Shown here in pieces: positions 36,902-46,300 of a stretch of DNA of 64,000 nt. The stretch spans positions 88,168-152,167 of the forward strand of contig NW_020312009.1 in assembly GCF_003144115.1 (NCBI RefSeq), written 5' to 3'. This DNA comes from Tilletiopsis washingtonensis. Taxonomy: Eukaryota > Basidiomycota > Exobasidiomycetes > Entylomatales. The number at the start of each line of letters is the position of its first letter. Within the stretch, counting starts at the first letter, position 1. The notes beneath the pieces were generated by a model. The model made no database searches. It was not told the origin of the DNA and saw nothing but the letters and a program-made list of their open reading frames with translations. Position numbers and translations under genes: made by a program.

Positions 36902-37295
36902 CGCTGCCTGTATGCGCTCTTGGACGCAGCGTGCGGCCAGTGACGCGCGAGACGAGGCGCGCGAGCGCTGCGGATGCGATGCCTGGCTAGGCCGGGCGCA
37001 TGAGGGCTGCGGCGGCAGGAGCGGCGAGGACGGGGAGAGGTGGAGGAGGGGAGGCAAGGAGAGGATCGAGCTCGGCACTCGGACATGGCGGCGCGCGCGC
37101 CACGCCTGCTGCTGCTGCTCACGCGACGCGTTGCGCTCCCCTCGCTCGCTCCTCTCTCACCACGACGCCGGCTCCTCGCCTCATCCGGCTCACTATCCTC
37201 CAGAACGACACACATGCACAGAGTCGAGCGCAGCGATGGTGGAAACATATGAGTTGCGCTCTTGCGCTTCTGCATGCGCCACGTGCACGCTGGCC
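36902..37295. promoter_or_regulatory. Region upstream of Rad9 and downstream of the Myb gene
   Basis: These 394 bases separate two genes on the minus strand. They should hold the Rad9 promoter and the Myb-gene 3' end. I see no gene here. Confidence 0.45.
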
Positions 37296-37772
37296 TCACT
37301 TGGCGTCCGCCGCGCTGCCGCCTCGGCCCGGCAGGCCCAGCAGCACCTGCTGCTTGATCTTCGGCAGCAGAATCTGGCGCCACTGGTCCCTTGCCTGAAG
37401 TGCGGGCTCTTCTGCGTCAGTATGGCGCTGCACAGCGAGGCAGAGGCCACTTGCCTGCACGCCCGTGCGGCCACTGCACTCGGCGCCTACGCGCGCCCAG
37501 TCGGCATGTGCCGCGCCGGCCTTGACGACTTCCTCGAGCAGCATCACACGTTCTTCTCCCGCTGTGTGATGGGAGACGATGGCCGCTCAACATCCTCTCG
37601 CTCCTTGCGGAGAGGTGCTAGTGGGCAACTCACTCCACTGTTTGGCCGGGGCCTTCTTGCCGCCGTTCTTGCTCTCGCCTTTGCCGTCGCTGGACTCGAC
37701 CTTGGGCGACTTGCTGCTGCTGCCACTGCTGCTCTCGCGCTTGCGCTTGATGGGCGAAGCTGGGTTGGACAT
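37296..37772 (-). CDS. Small single-Myb/SANT-domain protein
   Basis: Three exons (37634-37772, 37455-37561, 37296-37394) join to 114 residues. The N-terminal 45 residues are Ser/Lys-rich (SPIKRKRESSSGSSSKSPKV), with a likely nuclear signal KRKR. The rest is one Myb-like repeat: KQWTGEEERVMLLEEVVKAG, ADWARVGAECSGRTGVQ and ARDQWRQILLPKI, with the three regularly spaced tryptophans expected of Myb/SANT. Intron 2 (37395-37454) would be a GC-AG intron (GCAAGT donor, ACTGAC branch, CTTCAG acceptor). Its 60 bases are also open in frame, so retention would insert 20 residues in the recognition-helix region. Probably a nuclear DNA- or chromatin-binding protein; targets are unknown. A possible 5' UTR intron lies upstream. 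Confidence 0.75.
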
Positions 37773-38424
37773 GCTCAGCTGCTTGGGTCAGAGTCGGACT
37801 GAGAGGTGAGGACTGAGAGGTGAAGGATGTAGAGCGTCGACGAGTCGACGCGCCGTGCGGACGTGAGAGGATGGTGGTGAGCACGCAACTCTGTGGGCGC
37901 GCTCTCTGCTCCGGGGGACTTCAAACTGCGGCACTCACCGCTGATGAGGTTGGATCTTTCTCGCAGCCTCTCCCGCCAAGCGCTGGCAGCTGATAGCTGA
38001 CCCAAGAGACGGGTGTGGGGCACCACGGCGGCGGCACAACGCCGGCTGCCTCCTGTCCGTCTCGAGCGACAAGCCGCAGCGCGCGCGCGGCCCGTGCACC
38101 TCATCAGCACGTCTCTCTCCTCCCCTCAATAAGAATCTGCGTCTGCGCCTCTCCTTGAAGAATGCATGCTCGTCGTCGTCCTCGTCGTCGTCCTGGCGGC
38201 AGGCGGCGGCTACGGCCGGAGCGTGGGAACGCCCGGACTTGACCCCGCGCCGCGTCCGTGCTCCGTGCCCCGTGCGCGCCGCTAGCCGGTCTGGGGGTAG
38301 CCGAGCCGGCTCTGGGCTTCGACAGACGTGCAGCAGTGGCCTGTGCTGTCGTCCCACCACCACAACAGCCCGCAAGCACATCGCTCAGCAAGCAGCGTCC
38401 TGCCGGCGACAGCAAGCAGCCGTG
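37773..38424. promoter_or_regulatory. Divergent intergenic region, Myb gene / PNPOx-FNR fusion
   Basis: These 652 bases lie between divergent starts. On the minus strand a GTGAGT donor (37933-37938) and a CTGACCCAAGCAG acceptor ending at 37779 could define a 160-base 5' UTR intron of the Myb gene. No other gene is supported. Confidence 0.4.
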
Positions 38425-40788
38425 ATGCCCGAGCAGATCCGCGCCTGGCATGCCGGCGAGCTGGCGGCGCAGCAGGCGCGTGGCTACGAGGATGGTGCGT
38501 TTGCCGGTCCGGGTGTTGCCGCTCGTCGGCTTGAGCATGGGCACTGACCTGCTCTTTCCACCGCGCGCACAGCCGTATGGGGCCAGTACGAGGCGCTGGA
38601 GCCCGGCCTGCCCAACTCGATGCGTCCGTTCCTGGAGCAGCTGCCCTTCCTGCCTCTCACCACGCTCGACGATGCAGGACGGCCCTGGGGCTCGCTGCTC
38701 ATGCTGGACGGCAGCGCCGGCTTCCTGATGCCTCGGCCCGACGATTCCGGCGAGGATGAAGAGCACGGCGTCGTGGTGCGCGCTCGCGTGCCGCAGGACA
38801 CGCCGCTGCGACAAGCACTGGCGAGAGCGGAGGGGAAGCAAGAGGTGCTCTGTGCGGCAGTTGGCGTCATGCTGCACAATCGCAGACGCAACAAGTTCGA
38901 GGGTCGCCTGGTGGACGTCAAACAGCTGGAGGAGGACGTCGTGGAGTTCACCATCGACCATACATCGACGATGGGCAATTGTCCCAAGTGTGAGTTGCTG
39001 CAGGAGACGCGCCTGCGTCGTGCTCCGCTGACGCGCGCACACAACAGACATCAATCTTCGGCAGCTGGTCAAGAGTGACGCTCGCCCGCGCCGGGCGATC
39101 AACGAACCACAGCCGGCTCTCGGCTCTGCGCTGCCTTCCGACCTCGTGGCAGTCGTACAAGAAGCGGAGCTCGTCTTCCTGCACACCAAGCACACGGGCA
39201 GCAGTGGCGGGTACCATGCTGACCCCTCTCGCCTCGGCTGCAACTTGCGCGGCGGACCTCGCGGCTTCCTTCGTTCGTACTTCGACGAGAAGCGCGCGCG
39301 TACAGCCGTCGTGCTGCCGGACTGGAGCGGCAATCGCATGCTGCAATCCTTCGGCAATGTCTCGCATGACGGCGTGGCAGGCATCAGCATTCCACAGTGG
39401 GGCATGCGAACATCCCGCGGCGACTCGACGACGCGCATCTTGCATCTGACGGGCGACGCTGAGGTGCTCGCGGGCGGAGCCTCGAGTGCGGTCATCAAGG
39501 GGGTAGCAGGCTGCATGATCCTCTGGATCACCGGATGGAACGTCATCGAAGGCCTCCCACTCGTGATCGAGGCGCGCCATGCCGAGCTTCGTGCGCGAGA
39601 AGCGGGCGTAGAGGTAGATGATCAAATGCTACTCGACGCCTCGATAGGGTGGTCGCCGTACAACCCACCAGTGCGCTATCTCGTTTCGGAGCGACCTTCG
39701 ACACTGCTGGCGCAGGCGGCAACCAAGGGAGCAGCGCCGCCGCAGGCCACGCTCGTCAAGGCCGCCTTCGCCTCGGAGCAGATCGCTACGTTCACATGGC
39801 TAGTTGAAAGGAAGTATGCGGATGCTTGGGCCGCGGGCAAGCACCTCATCGTGGATGCGCACGAGGCGCTCGACACGCGCGTCAAGATGTATCAGCATGT
39901 GAGCTCTCTTCACCCTGCTCTCGGCCGCACCGTCGCGCGTTGCTCACCTCTCGCGAGCAGATGTCCTTCGCCCGCGGCGGCGAGAAGGATCTGAACGACG
40001 ATGGCGTACGCTCCTGGACCATCTCTGCCTCTCGTCCTTCTTCGGAAGTCGAAGGCACGACGGAGCTAGACGTGACGCTTCGACGCACGCCTCGAGGCGG
40101 CGTCACGCCCGGCCTCTTCGCGCGGGGCAAGCGCATGGTGGAGGGCCAGGCGGCGGGAGCTCCGCTTGTGCTGCCTCTGCTGGGCATCGAGGGGGAGATG
40201 TTGCTCCCTGCCGCTGGAAGTGCAGCACAAGAAGAAGAGAGGCAAGCGAAGACGCTCGCTTACTTCGTCGCCGGCATCGGCATCACTCCTCTGCTGGCAC
40301 ATCTCCCCGAACTCCGCGCTCGCTCCGGAGCTCAAGGCGAGACGTTCCACGTCCTCGTCGTGCTGGCCACGCGCGCAGCTGACGCAGAGACGATGCTCCA
40401 GCTGCTTCACACCGCGCTGGCATCGCCTAGACCGCCGCAGGCCGGCGAAGCAGCGGGACAGCTCGACGTGCAGGTGCACATGCTCGTCGGCGCCTCCGAA
40501 GCCACTCCGGCTTTGTCTTCCTCGTCGTCCGACAGTGCCATCAACCTCTGCCTGCACACGCATGTCGACGTTCGCCTGTCGCCCGACTCGCTGCTCGACG
40601 CATCTCCCTCCGCCACCGCTGGCGAAGAGGGCGCCTTCGTGCTGCCCGCAGCCGACGCCCAGCGCCTGCGCCTCGCAGACGCCGTCTTCCTCTGCGGTCC
40701 GCCGCGCTTCGAGGGCGTGGCTCGCGCGGCGCTGCGCAAGGCAGGCGTCGATGCGACGCGCGTGCGTTCGGAGAGCTTCTCCTTCTGA
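38425..40788 (+). CDS. Fusion of PNPOx-like flavin domain with ferredoxin-NADP reductase-like domain
   Basis: Four exons (38425-38494, 38573-38989, 39048-39898, 39961-40788) join in phase to 721 residues. Residues 30-340 hold a pyridoxamine-phosphate-oxidase-like region, apparently duplicated: FLEQLPFLPLTTLDDAGRP, WGSLLM and GNCPKYINLRQL, then HADPSRLGCNLRGGPRGFLR, VVLPDWSGNRMLQSFGN and AGISIP. Residues 430-721 resemble a flavodoxin/ferredoxin reductase: RSWTISASRP (FAD side), YFVAGIGITPLLAHL (NAD(P)-binding) and FLCGPPRFEGVARAALRKAG near the C terminus. No C-terminal 2Fe-2S domain is visible. A self-contained flavoenzyme moving electrons from NAD(P)H to a split-barrel flavin is a fair inference. 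Bacteria have similar two-domain proteins; the substrate is unknown. Confidence 0.85.
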
Positions 40789-40923
40789 AAGCCGGACTTC
40801 GCGCAGACTCGTGCTGCCTGACCTCCTTCTCGCTCTCTCTCTCTCTCCATGTCTCCTCTCGTCTCGCGGTCTTGTCTGTATCGCTCCTCTCGTCGTCTGC
40901 GCAACTCATGTCCCATTGACGTT

Positions 40924-42870
40924 CTATGCCCGCATACGCGCCGGCGTCCATCTTCGGATCGTCACTTCCCGCACACTGTACGTGTCCCCTCTCTTGAGGC
41001 CCTGCACGAATGCTTCCGGCGAGCTCAAGCTCTGCAGCTGCATGCGCGCGAGCGGCGGGATGCTGACGTAGCATAGCACAAGTGTCTGGCCGACGCGCAA
41101 GTCAGCGTGAGGTCGGCACCGGGACGCGAGCAGGAGAGAGAGAGGGAGAGAACGCACCTTGAGCACCTGCGTATTGACGCGGTTCATCGTGCTGAACCAC
41201 ACCCAGTCTTTCTCGCCGTCGTTTGGACCGGGCGGGAAAGGACTCGAGAGCTTGTCGTCGGGATTCTCGTACTCCGGAATGACAAGCACTGCGAATCTGC
41301 GCAGCAGAAAGGAGGGGGGAAAGGGGGACAACAAGTCAGCTCGTGCTGGCACAGTTCAGAACGAAAGGCGCGCAGCCACGCACTCGGCATGACTGAACAC
41401 CGGGCCTCTCTTGTACAGCAAGAAATCGATGCAGAACTTCAAGCCGGACTTGACGACCCATCCCAGCGAGCGGAAGTGGTGGTAGGCGACGTATTGCAGC
41501 AGGAAGGGATTGTCGGGTCGTGCCCACTGCGCTTGAGATGCCTGCAGCTCGGAAGGAGAGGGAGTAGCGAGGAGGGCAGAGGAGAGGGAAGGAGGCAGAG
41601 AGGAGGAGAGGAGGAGGGCGTAGAGAGTGCTGAGGGACAGTCGATTGCCCTGTCGGAGGACGAATTAGCGAGAGAATGCTTCGCAGCGCGCGCGGAGACG
41701 AGCACAAGAACTCACATGCTCATCATCCACCTCCAGCACGCCGAGCATGCCCGCGAGGAAGAGCACCTCGAAGCTGCTGAGCTGCAGCACTTCCACCTCT
41801 TCAATCTGCACCTCTTCCTCCTCCTCCTCCAATGCTCCCTCCTCGCCTGCCGCACTGACGCGTGGCGCCTGCTCGGTGGCTTGCGCCTCTCGCTGAGGTC
41901 TCAAGTAGATCAAGCCCGGGATGTGTTTGCCATATCCGCTCTCTGTCTGCTCCGTCGTTGCTCCCGCTCCCGCCTCATCCTCCTGCACCAGCTCCCGCTC
42001 GGCAATCTCCTCGAGCGCCTTTTCATCCTCGGCCGTCAGCTCGCCGCCGAGCGCGACGATGCCGTCGGCCAGCTGCGTGCCTGCGCGCACGGCCAGGCGC
42101 GCGCGTGCAATCTTGGCCGCCTTGCGCTCCCGGCGGCGTTGGGCGGTGAGTTCTTCGGGCGTGAAGACTGCGAAAGGTGGGCGCGTCAGACGAGAAAATG
42201 GCGGCCTTCAGGTAGGCTCGGAGAGGTGTGCAGAGTAAGTCGCAACTGCGCCGAGGCGGTGCTGCTGCCTGTCACTGCACAGCTTCTGGTCCTGCTGCCT
42301 GTCACTGCACAGCTTCTCCCCGCTCCATCACAGCCCAACGCGGCGCGAGCAAGACTCACCATTGCCGCCTCTCTCCCTCGCGCGCTGCACGCGAATGGCA
42401 TTGGCCTTGCGGTCGCGCCACGTCGGCTCGCTGCGGCTCAGGCTGCCCTTGCCAAAGAAGCCGCGCTCCCACAGCAGGCGCACGGCCGCGCTCTGTGCCG
42501 CGGCATTGGCGGGCCGCGACGAGGGGCCCGCGGCGGCGGGCGCAGCGGCGGAGGGCGTGATTTGCAGCCAGACGCAGCGCGTCAAGGGGTCCCAGGTGCC
42601 CAGGACGACGGGCAGACGCTGCTCTTGTTGCGTGCGCGCAAAGGGAACCAGAGAGCGCAGCCACTCTGCCCACCCTTGCTGCTGCTGCTGTGCGGCTGCG
42701 GCCTTGGCCTGCGTTGCGCCGCCGCTGCTGGGCGCCGGCGCGTCGAGGGGCAAGGGATGCGCATAGAGGGCATTCTTGAGCGCATTGCGCGCCTTGCCCG
42801 TCACGGCCAGCGGCGCGCCGGGCGCCGACGGCGGCGGACGCTCGGGCTTGCGATGGCGCGAGCGGGGCAT
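40924..42870 (-). CDS. SEN2: tRNA-splicing endonuclease subunit Sen2
   Basis: Catalytic subunit that cuts the 5' splice site of intron-containing pre-tRNAs. Five exons (42360-42870, 41716-42167, 41384-41649, 41158-41296, 40924-41085) join in phase to 509 residues. The N-terminal 320 residues are variable and Ala/Glu-rich, with [20 protein letters not shown] matching the conserved Sen2 N-terminal motif. The nuclease fold is [40 protein letters not shown]. The catalytic Tyr lies in LLYKRGP, His in FSHAEF and Lys in VLK at the end of exon 4 (about 456). All three residues of the triad are present. Exon 3 is pyrimidine-rich at its start, so its acceptor at 41650-41652 was chosen by phase and by the restored [11 protein letters not shown] helix. 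Intron 1 carries a 30-base tandem duplication. Confidence 0.94.
42262..42317. repeat. Tandem duplication in Sen2 intron 1
   Basis: A unit beginning CTGCTGCCTGTCACTGCACA and continuing to GCTTCT (26 bases) occurs at 42262-42287 and again at 42292-42317, period 30. The copies are identical by eye. They lie inside the first intron of the Sen2 gene. Confidence 0.85.
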
Positions 42871-43067
42871 GCCGAGGCAGGCGAGTGGGGAGCAGGGAGA
42901 TGGTGGAGGAGAAGGAGGAGGCACAGGCGGAGGCAAGGGCGGCCAAATTCTCGCTCCCGCACGAGAGACGCGTCAGGCGCGGCGGCCCCTCCACAGCGAG
43001 CGAGGCAACCTCAATTGTCAGCCTCTTGCCTCCTCTCCACCACCGCTCTCCTCGGCAGCACGCAGCC

Positions 43068-44451
43068 ATGGTGCTGCAGAACAAGTACAAGGCTCGCGCA
43101 TCGAAGCGCTACAACGCCGCACGCGGCGGCGGCGCAGCCGGCGAGGGCGAATCATCGCGCGCAGGGGCTCGAGGACGAGGCCGCGTCCGCGGACGCGGCA
43201 GAGGCGGCGCGCACAGCGATCCCTTCCGCGCTGCCGTCGAGGGTGGAGGAGAGGCGTCAGGCTCGGGAGAGGAGGAGGACGAGGAAGAGGAGGAGGGAGA
43301 AGCGGAGGCACAGGACGCCTTCCCGGCGCTGCAGGCCTCCACCGCCGGCGCTGCCTCTTCGCAGGCGCGGCAGTCGAGAGGCGAGGCGGCAAAGTATGCG
43401 CGCCGGCCGATGGAGAGCAACGCGTGGCGCTATGCGGAGCCCGAGGCCGAGGTCGATCCACATGCCGGTGAGTGCATGCTCTCTCGTGCTGTGCTTCTCC
43501 CTGTTGCACAGCGGGCAGAGCGGCAGAGCGCTGATGTAGCCTACGCGGCGAGAGCAGAGCCGCAAGAGCCCGAGCCCGAAGTAGACCTCTCCAACCTCTT
43601 TGCCAAGGTCGCACAGCTCGACTCCTCACGCTCGGCCATACCTGGACTGCCTAGCGAAGAGCAGAGGAGAGAGTTGGAGGAGGATGTAGACCGCAGCTTG
43701 GCGTATCTGCACGCGAGACAGCGGGAAAGAGAGCGCGGCAAGGGCGCGGCGGCGAGAGAAGAGGAGAAGGGAGGCGTGGAGAGGAGGGAGATTACGGAGG
43801 AAGAGAGAAGGGAGGAGGAGGAAGAGAGACGGGAGATGGGAAAGGAGAGGGAGAGAGCCGAGGCACTGCGCGGTGAGTGGAGTCCTCCTGTTCTTCTTCC
43901 GGCGACCACCCATGTATCGTGCTTGAGGCCCGCTGGAGCTGATCCAGCATGATCTTGCAGCGCTGAAAGAACGCTTTCGAGGCCATCGAGTCGGCGAGCG
44001 GCCCGAGGGAAAGCCACGCACCATCACGCTGGACATTGGAGCGCGGCGCGGCGCTGCTGCGGCCGCCTCATCGTGTACTGCTGCTCCGGTCGAGAGAAGC
44101 GAGAAAGGCGCGAGTTTGTGGAACGACGACGCGGAAGAGGAGGAGGAGGATCTGGTCGATCAACTCCTCAGAAGCTCCATCGCCTCGCCGCCGCCCGTAC
44201 GGTCACAAGCCGGCGCCGTGCAGCTGCCCGCTGCGCCCGAAGCAGCAGCGCAAGCAGTAGCGCAGGCGCCAGCTGCGTCGCTGGCGTCGGACAGCACGAC
44301 CCCGAGCAGCACTCCCGTCGCAGCCTCGAGCACATCCAGCACGAGTGGAGCGAAACGCATGGGACCACTGGAGCGAGAGCGGCTGCGCATCCAGCAGCAC
44401 AAAGAGCAGCAGAAACAGCAGCAGGACTTCCTGGATGAGATGCTGGGGTAG
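43068..44451 (+). CDS. Acidic, RG-containing protein of unknown function
   Basis: I do not recognise this protein. Three exons (43068-43467, 43555-43872, 43961-44451) join in phase to about 402 residues. The start MVLQNKYKARASKRYNAARG is basic. An RGRGRVRGRGRGG stretch follows, then an acidic EEEDEEEEEGEAEA block, DAFPALQ, a coiled-coil-like ERREITEEERREEEEERREM region, and a second acidic patch LWNDDAEEEEEDLVDQLL. The C terminus is Lys/Gln-rich and ends QQDFLDEMLG. Putative intron 1 (43468-43554, 87 bases) has no stop in frame and a weak acceptor, so it may instead be coding. RG-box plus acidic segments suggest an RNA- or ribosome-associated nuclear protein, but this is only compositional. 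It is divergent from Sen2 by 197 bases. Confidence 0.65.
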
Positions 44452-44816
44452 CGACCTGCTGACCGCACACGATGTGGCGCTCGCTGGGCGTGCAATCTCA
44501 TCACTGGTCACTTGGGTCGTCGTTGCCTGGTCCTCGGTTGCGGTGCATGACGCTGCAGACATGACAGTCGCGCAGTCGCACAGAGCAGATAGAGAAGAGA
44601 GAGAAAGAGGAGGCAAGAGCCATGCATTGTACCCCGCCTAAGACGTCGACAGAGCTGCAGGCCCAGAACCAAGCCCAAGGCACAGCGACTGCGCAGCTTG
44701 CAAGCTGTGCTCCTCGCTGCGCCGTGGTCTTGCTCGTGGGTGTGCAGCCGTGCTTCGGTCTGAGGGAGAGACGTGCACGGCATCCACCCTTCATGCCCGT
44801 GCATCGACGTGCGGGA
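44452..44816. other. 3' intergenic region between convergent genes
   Basis: These 365 bases separate the stop codons of the acidic protein and the ribosome recycling factor. They hold two 3' UTRs. I see no gene. Confidence 0.45.
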
Positions 44817-46079
44817 TCAAGCGCCTTGCTCGATCTTCTTCTTTGTGGCTTCAAAGAAGGCGTCGATCTCGGCTGTGCGTTTCTTCGTCTCTTCCTCGAC
44901 CTGCTCCATGTCTTGGCATCAGCTCCACTCTCTTCTGCTCTTCTCTCTCTCTTGGGACTCGAAACTCGAAGATAGCAAACGCACCTTCTTCAAGTCCTTT
45001 GCGCCCTCCGCAGTGCCCACGATTTTGCGCTTCTCGTCGCTCTTGATCTGCTTCTGCGCCGTATGTCTTGCAGTCCGAACCGCCACGCGGGCATTCTCGC
45101 AGAGGCGCGCCACGTCCTTTTGCAGGTTCGCTCGCGTTTCTGCCGTTGGCCTGGCCAGCAGCGGGAGAGATGAGCTGGAGGGAAGAGTGAGGGTGGGGCT
45201 GCAAAGAGACTTACCGAGGAACAGCGACGCGAAGGACTCCTTCTTCGTTCGTTGCTTGCGGCGTCAGGCCAAGGTCTGCAACGTAGATAGCTCGCTCCAC
45301 CGCCTTGGTCATCTGTTCCGCCACCGCAAGTCAGCGCCTCCATTCCAAGCGCCGCCGCAAGATGGAGAAAAGACGCACCTCGGCCTCGAAGCACGTCACG
45401 AGCAGCGCGCCCTCGCGCACGCCGACGCTCGCGACGTCGCGCAGCGCATACAGTGTCTTGTCTTTGGCGTCGGTCTGGACGCGCACGGAGTCCAGCAGCG
45501 CTGTAGAGAATGACAAGTTTAGGGGGACAAAGTCAGCTTCGGAGCAGTCCTCTGCTCCTAGAGATGCCCTGCAGTGCCCTGCCCTGCCGGCGCTGCGGGC
45601 GCTCGGGCAACAGTCGAGCTCAGCACGGCTCGCGCCTCGCGCGACATGCCTCAAGCAGCGTGAAATTAAAGCTCTTGTGCAGCACTGGGCGACTTGTGAC
45701 ATCTGCAGCCTCCTCCCTTCTCAGCCCCTCTGTCCTTGCACTACTCACCGGCGTCCACCCTGCCGTAGGCACCGACGGCGGCGCCCACGGCCTCCTTTGC
45801 GCGCCCCACGGCGCGCTTCATGTGCTCCGCGATGGCCGCCGCATCAAACGCCTCGCCCTCTGCGCCCATCTCGCGCGCACCCTCGGGCCCTGCCTCGCCT
45901 GCGGGCACGGGCTTGTGCTTGCCCGCGGCCTTCTTGGACTTGCCGCGCTGCTGGCATGGCTGCGGGGAGGCGGCGAGAGGCGAGAGCGAGGGAGTCGCAG
46001 CGCCGAGGCGCAGCAGCGAGGGCCGCACAGAGGCACTGCTGCGCGACACGAGGCGAGGCAGGAGACGCAGCGAGGCCAT
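44817..46079 (-). CDS. RRF1: Mitochondrial ribosome recycling factor
   Basis: Dissociates mitochondrial ribosomes after termination, with mitochondrial EF-G2. Five exons (45749-46079, 45379-45500, 45215-45312, 44985-45150, 44817-44900) join in phase to 266 residues. The N terminus MASLRLLPRLVSRSSASVRP is a typical Arg-rich mitochondrial presequence. The RRF fold appears as an N-terminal helix, then LLDSVRVQTDAKDKTLYALR, ASVGVREGALLVTCF, MTKAVERAIYVADLGLTPQ, LRVAVPRPTAETRANLQKDV, ENARVAVRTARHTAQKQIK and a final helix ending KKKIEQGA. The last exon must begin at the CAG acceptor 44901-44903; the other nearby AGs break the frame. The gene is divergent from POS5 with 221 bases between start codons. 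Confidence 0.92.
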
Positions 46080-46300
46080 GCTTGCGGCAAGGTGAGGGTG
46101 TGGAGGAGCGCCAGGGAGCCGCTCGCAGCCGAGGCCGCCTTTGAGGCGCGGACAAGAGGGGGGACAAGGACAAGGGCAGCGTGGGAGCGTGCGGGACTCG
46201 GACACGGCCGGCGTCGCGCGCCGCAACTCCACTTGCCGTGCGCGCTGGCCTCGACTCTCCTCGCCTCGCCTCACCTTGCTTCCCTCCACCGCCATCCGCA
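46080..46300. promoter_or_regulatory. Compact divergent promoter, RRF1 / POS5
   Basis: Only 221 bases separate the start codons of two nucleus-encoded mitochondrial proteins, so both promoters must overlap. The plus-strand side before POS5 is rich in CTCGCCTC-type pyrimidine stretches. No TATA box is evident. Confidence 0.5.

Noticed and set aside
37935-38381. Minus-strand open frame between the Myb gene and the PNPOx fusion
   Set aside because: It has no recognisable domain and a biased Arg-rich composition, and it overlaps the probable leader or promoter of two divergent genes.
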